Shown one piece after another: positions 60,478 to 64,000 of a stretch of DNA of 64,000 nucleotides (positions are counted from its first letter, which is position 1; each line of letters begins with the position of its first letter). The DNA lies in contig JAUICJ010000013.1 of assembly GCA_030427925.1 (NCBI GenBank), positions 1 to 64,000 of the forward strand, written 5' to 3'. The position numbers and the translations under genes were made by a program. Under the pieces are notes generated by a model. It saw nothing but the letters and a program-made list of their open reading frames with translations. It was not told where the DNA came from and made no database searches. The DNA comes from Bacteroidia bacterium. GTDB taxonomy: Bacteria; Bacteroidota; Bacteroidia; Flavobacteriales_D; Sanyastnellaceae.

Positions 60478-61710
60478 TCACGCCACGCGCAAGTTCTTGG
60501 CATCGCTGCCTTCGAATTGCTGCGCAGCATAATCGCGGGTCACCGTCAGTTCTTTCGTCTTCGACCCGGGCAGTTCAAACATTGCATCCCGCAAAATGGC
60601 TTCGCAAATGCTCCTCAATCCCCGCGCGCCCAACTTCAGGTCGATGGCTTTCTCCACCATGTAGTCCAAACCGCTGGCATCGAATTTCAAGGCGATGCCG
60701 TCGAGCTCAAAGAGCCGAACGTATTGCTTGATCAGCGCGTTCTTCGGCTCGGTGAGGATCTGGCGCAAGGCATCTGAGTCCAAGGGCTTCAGGTGCGTCA
60801 ACACCGGAAAGCGGCCAATGAGTTCGGGGATGAGGCCAAACGTACGAAGGTCTGCTGCGCTCACGTAAGACAACAGGTCGTCCTCCTGGCGGGTGGCCGC
60901 TGTGCCCTTTTGGTAGCCGATGGCGGACCGGTTGATGCGCCGCTCGATGATTTGGTCAATGCCGGCGAACGCCCCTCCACAGATGAACAGGATGTTCTTC
61001 GTGTTGATGTTGACGAGCTTCTGCTCCGGGTGCTTCCGACCGCCTTGTGGGGGAACGTGAACTTCCGCGCCTTCGAGCAACTTCAAAAGGGCCTGCTGCA
61101 CGCCTTCTCCGCTGACATCCCGCGTGATGCTGGGGTTGTCGTTCTTGCGTGCGATTTTATCGATTTCGTCAATGAACACGATGCCGCGCTCCGCCGCCTC
61201 AACGTCGTAGTCCGCCGCTTGGAGCAGCCGGGAAAGGACGCTTTCTACATCTTCGCCTACGTATCCTGCCTCGGTCAGCACGGTGGCATCGGCAATGCAG
61301 AACGGCACTTCGAGCATGCGAGCGATGGTTCGGGCGATGAGGGTTTTGCCCGTGCCGGTTTCACCTGTGAGGATGACGTTGGACTTTTCGATCTCGACGG
61401 ATTCGTTTTCTTTCGCGGGGTGCAGCAGCCGTTTGAAGTGGTTGTAAACGGCCACACTGACCGTGCGCTTGGCGTCTTCTTGGCCGATGATGTATTCGTC
61501 GAGTTTCGCCTTGATCTCAGCAGGTTTCAACAACTTGAGCTGCTTTGAGAGGCTGGACTTGGCGTGTTGCTTCTGTTCTTCCTCAATGATGTTTTCCGCC
61601 TGTGCCACGCACAAGTCGCAGATGTGGCCTGTGATGCCCGCGATGAACACGTTCACCTCGTCCTTGCTCCGTCCGCAAAAGGAGCAGGTGATGTTTTTCT
61701 TGGAACTCAT
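60478..61710 (-). CDS. clpX: ATP-dependent Clp protease ATP-binding subunit ClpX
   Basis: 410-residue AAA+ unfoldase. The N-terminal zinc-binding domain has the four Cys (CSFCGR and CDLC); Walker A is GETGTGKT, Walker B and sensor regions include [13 protein letters not shown], and the RKH-loop and IGF-type loop for ClpP docking are expected in [23 protein letters not shown]. It delivers unfolded or tagged proteins to ClpP. It follows clpP by 16 nt, so both are in one transcript. Confidence 0.97.
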   Translation of the reverse strand: MSSKKNITCSFCGRSKDEVNVFIAGITGHICDLCVAQAENIIEEEQKQHAKSSLSKQLKLLKPAEIKAKLDEYIIGQEDAKRTVSVAVYNHFKRLLHPAKENESVEIEKSNVILTGETGTGKTLIARTIARMLEVPFCIADATVLTEAGYVGEDVESVLSRLLQAADYDVEAAERGIVFIDEIDKIARKNDNPSITRDVSGEGVQQALLKLLEGAEVHVPPQGGRKHPEQKLVNINTKNILFICGGAFAGIDQIIERRINRSAIGYQKGTAATRQEDDLLSYVSAADLRTFGLIPELIGRFPVLTHLKPLDSDALRQILTEPKNALIKQYVRLFELDGIALKFDASGLDYMVEKAIDLKLGARGLRSICEAILRDAMFELPGSKTKELTVTRDYAAQQFEGSDAKNLRVA

Positions 61711-61726
61711 GAGGGAATCGCCAAGA

Positions 61727-62404
61727 TTACTTGCGCTCGAGCACTTCGTCGATCATGCCGTATGCTTTCGCTTCGGCAGCGATCATCCAGTGGTCGCGAT
61801 CGGCATCAGCCCAAACCTCGTCATACGGCTTGCCGCTGTGGTGGGCGATGATTTCGTACAGCTCTTTTTTCAGCTTCTGGATCTCACGTGCCGTGATTTC
61901 GATGTCCGAAGCCTGGCCGCTTGCACCTCCCAACGGCTGGTGGATCATGACGCGGCTGTGCTTCAACGCCGTCCGCTTGCCGGCGGCACCTGCGCAGAGC
62001 AGCACCGCACCCATGGAAGCAGCCATGCCCGTGCAAATGGTGCTCACGTCGGGGCGGATGTACTGCATCGTATCGTAGATGCCCAGCCCCGCGTAAACGC
62101 CTCCGCCCGGCGAGTTGATGTAAATCTGGATGTCCTTCGAGGGGTCGGTGGATTCCAAGAAAAGCAACTGCGCTTGGATGATGTTGGCGACGTAGTCGTC
62201 GATGCCGGTGCCCAAGAAGATGATGCGGTCCACCATCAAACGAGAGAACACGTCCACCTCACGGAACGGCATGGGCCGCTCTTCAATGACCGTCCGGGTC
62301 ATGTTTTCGGGGCCATACGCAGCCGAGATGTAGCTTTCGACGGTATTGCTGCTCAAGCCGCGGTCCTTGACGGCGTACTTGAGGAATTCTTTGCGTTCGG
62401 TCAT
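61727..62404 (-). CDS. clpP: ATP-dependent Clp protease proteolytic subunit ClpP
   Basis: 225-residue serine protease that forms a tetradecamer. The catalytic Ser is in [11 protein letters not shown], His in MIHQPLGG and Asp near DRDHWM. It has a ~25-residue N-terminal segment before the conserved body that may be a propeptide. An exact ATG at 62404 is 4 nt after TAATTTTA. Works with ClpX just downstream; tig is upstream, the usual tig-clpP-clpX order. Confidence 0.96.
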   Translation of the reverse strand: MTERKEFLKYAVKDRGLSSNTVESYISAAYGPENMTRTVIEERPMPFREVDVFSRLMVDRIIFLGTGIDDYVANIIQAQLLFLESTDPSKDIQIYINSPGGGVYAGLGIYDTMQYIRPDVSTICTGMAASMGAVLLCAGAAGKRTALKHSRVMIHQPLGGASGQASDIEITAREIQKLKKELYEIIAHHSGKPYDEVWADADRDHWMIAAEAKAYGMIDEVLERK

Positions 62405-62408
62405 GGGA

Positions 62409-62416
62409 TAAAATTA
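62409..62416 (-). promoter_or_regulatory. -7-like box for clpP-clpX
   Basis: TAATTTTA (last base differs from TAnnTTTG) ends 4 nt before the clpP ATG, after the tig terminator. It predicts a leaderless transcript separate from tig. Confidence 0.4.
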
Positions 62417-62501
62417 CAGTGTAAATCCTCCACCGTCCTAGAAGCTTTGTGAATGCAGGACGGGAATTTGTGAACGGTGGGCATTGAAGAACTGGGAAAT
62501 C

Positions 62502-62531
62502 AAAAACGCCCGGCGTGAACCGGGCGTTTTT
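62502..62531. terminator. Terminator after tig
   Basis: Near-perfect hairpin AAAAACGCCCGG / CCGGGCGTTTTT, 19 nt downstream of the tig stop (62550) on the minus strand. The symmetry of its A and T tracts allows action in both directions. Confidence 0.85.
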
Positions 62532-62549
62532 CGCACAAGGCTTTCGCGC

Positions 62550-63905
62550 TCAACGCACTTCGGCGGCGAGCTTGGCGAATTCTTCGTAGGAAACGGCTTT
62601 GTCCTTGATGGTCACGCGCGTTTTCAAGTCGTCCACCACCTTGCGTTCGATGATCACGTCCGCGATGCGGCGGCGCTCCTCTTCATTCGCCAAGGCGTTT
62701 TGGGCAAACGACTCCAAGTATTCTCCTTCTATGGGCATCCCGTACTGGGCGTATTGAGCGCCGATCATGCGCTTGGCTTCTTCGAGGAGTTCCTCTTGGC
62801 TCACCCGCATTTCCGTGGCCTTCATGACCGCGGATTGGATGAGCTGCCAGCGGAGCGATTCCGCGTAAGCTGGGTACTCTTGGTTGACTTGCTCTTCGGT
62901 GATTTCCTGCTCGTTGGCCACTTGGATCCAACGCTTCATGAAGTCATCGGGCATCGGCAGCTGGAGGTGCTCCAACAGGTCCACGACAAACCGACGGCGG
63001 AACACCCATTCCGCATCCCGGTCGAATTGCGCTTCGATTTCCTCCTTGACCTTGGCTTCGAAGGTTTTGGCGTCGGACACCACGTCTTTGCCGAGCACCT
63101 TGTCCCACAACTCTTGGTTGTTTTCGTGCAGGTGCATGCGCTTGATTTCCTTCACTTCAAATTGAAATGAACCCTTCAAGTCGTGCACTTGGTCGTGCGA
63201 GATGTTGAGCATTTTGCCCAAATCATCGTGACCGTGGCTGACCAAATGCGGATCCACCGTCACCACATCGCCCACCTTCAAGCCTTGCAACGCCTTCTTC
63301 GTCTTCTTGTCGGAAATGTGTTCGATGGAAATGTTCGCGTCGTTCGCAATGCCCCCTTCGAGGACCGCTCCCGCGTCATCGAGTTGGGCCATGTGCCCCA
63401 CGAGCAAATCCTTTTCGCCGGAAACCTCCTCGTCGGTGAGTTCGCCGTGGCGCCGGCGGTGGTCTTCGACGGCAGCTTCGATGGCTTTTTTGTCCACTTT
63501 GATGGAATGCCGGGTGAACACGGCCTTCTTGCCGAATTCGAGTGAAATCTCCGGAGCCAATCCAATGTCATACGCAAACTGGAAATCCCCAGGTTGGTCG
63601 AAATTGCCGCTGTCCTGTTCGTCCTCAGCCGGAATGGGTTGGCCCAATACGTTCAACTGCTCCTCGTCGAGGTACTTGCCGAGGGACTCCTGCAGCAGCT
63701 TGTTGATTTCGTCCACGAGCACGGGCGTTCCGTACTGCTTTTTGATCAAAGCCATGGGCACCTTGCCCTTGCGGAATCCGGGAATGGTCGCGGATTTGCG
63801 GTAGTCATTGAGCACTTGCTCCACGCGCGGCTGGTAGTCGCCGGGTTCGAGCTTCACTTTCACACGGGCAGTCAATTCGCCCGAGGTTTCGCGTTCAATC
63901 TGCAT
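62550..63905 (-). CDS. tig: Trigger factor
   Basis: 451-residue ribosome-bound chaperone and prolyl isomerase. The ribosome-docking signature appears as GFRKGKVPMALIKKQYG near residue 45; the FKBP-like domain (about 150-240) is present but divergent; the long helical C-terminal arms follow (about 250-451). It folds nascent chains. It stands before clpP and has its own hairpin terminator. Its sequence is more acidic and Lys-rich than E. coli Tig. Confidence 0.94.
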   Translation of the reverse strand: MQIERETSGELTARVKVKLEPGDYQPRVEQVLNDYRKSATIPGFRKGKVPMALIKKQYGTPVLVDEINKLLQESLGKYLDEEQLNVLGQPIPAEDEQDSGNFDQPGDFQFAYDIGLAPEISLEFGKKAVFTRHSIKVDKKAIEAAVEDHRRRHGELTDEEVSGEKDLLVGHMAQLDDAGAVLEGGIANDANISIEHISDKKTKKALQGLKVGDVVTVDPHLVSHGHDDLGKMLNISHDQVHDLKGSFQFEVKEIKRMHLHENNQELWDKVLGKDVVSDAKTFEAKVKEEIEAQFDRDAEWVFRRRFVVDLLEHLQLPMPDDFMKRWIQVANEQEITEEQVNQEYPAYAESLRWQLIQSAVMKATEMRVSQEELLEEAKRMIGAQYAQYGMPIEGEYLESFAQNALANEEERRRIADVIIERKVVDDLKTRVTIKDKAVSYEEFAKLAAEVR

Positions 63906-63977
63906 GGATTGCGATTTGGTTGTTCAAAGCTTCTAGGCCAAAACCCATGCCCGCCGGCATGCGCATCAGCTCCAAAG

Positions 63978-64000
63978 TGCGGGTGAAGGGACTCGAACCC
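63978..64000 (-). tRNA. tRNA, partial (3' end only, cut by window edge)
   Basis: Read on the minus strand, the last bases give part of a T-stem (GGG ... CCCTT) around loop TTCGAGT, then the 3' acceptor strand CACCCGC and discriminator A. The 5' acceptor should be GCGGGTG. The anticodon lies outside the window, so the amino acid cannot be told. No CCA is encoded. Confidence 0.75.

Overview
The window looks like a GC-rich member of the Bacteroidetes (Bacteroidota), probably an aquatic Flavobacteriales-type lineage. The reasons are gliding genes (gldD, gldE), a PorX-type regulator of the type IX secretion system (T9SS), a large secreted protein with a CHU_C/gliding-motility C-terminal sorting domain, DUF5686/CarboxypepD-reg outer-membrane proteins, the SDR-type threonine dehydrogenase, and promoters of the Bacteroidetes form (-7 box TAnnTTTG). 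Shine-Dalgarno sequences are essentially absent, and many genes have the -7 box only 4-9 nt before the start codon, so their mRNAs are probably leaderless or nearly so. Genus and species cannot be told from this sequence.

Layout. 1-2.5 kb (+): end of an OmpA-domain gene, then panD, a flippase-like membrane protein and rfaE2 joined by ATGA overlaps. 2.6-7.6 kb (-): pdxA, yceD, rpmF, fabH, accB, accC (pyridoxine, L32, fatty-acid initiation). 7.6-10.9 kb (+): T9SS cargo and riboflavin synthase. 10.9-16 kb (-): kdsD, tatC, a DUF5686 protein, lptB. 16.1-18.3 kb (+): recQ. 18.3-22 kb (-): a peptidase-MA-like/propeller/barrel protein and a half-size TauE protein. 22-29.4 kb: an MBL hydrolase (+), a PhoR/PhoB-like two-component pair (-), pheT, an acyltransferase and a VOC protein (-). 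29.5-32.2 kb: tRNA-Pro, a small conserved protein, a lipoprotein, a cyclophilin and pheS. 32.2-37.7 kb (-): a TPR/pseudo-kinase protein, an M28 lipoprotein, cysS, threonine dehydrogenase. 37.8-39 kb (+): queA. 39-50.4 kb (-): a long envelope and gliding block, mutY, ssb, gldE, gldD, coaX, an OMP, a TPR protein, lptC, a small membrane protein, a CNNM/CorC protein and ppiD. 50.5-53.1 kb (+): HU, a TPR protein, a 29-residue Arg/Lys protein, RNase G. 53.1-54.4 kb (-): HD hydrolase. 54.5-57.8 kb (+): porX, tsaE, ald. 57.8-63.9 kb (-): mutS and the tig, clpP, clpX protein-quality set. A partial tRNA closes the window.

The genes are chromosomal housekeeping plus cell-envelope functions. LPS assembly is represented by rfaE2 (heptose), kdsD (Kdo), lptB and lptC. 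Protein export and surface display are represented by tatC, porX, gldD/E and the CHU_C cargo, and envelope folding by ppiD, the cyclophilin and the barrel proteins. No insertion sequence, prophage, CRISPR array or plasmid gene is visible, and no gene-free stretch exceeds about 150 bases. Most intergenic space holds promoters or hairpin terminators.
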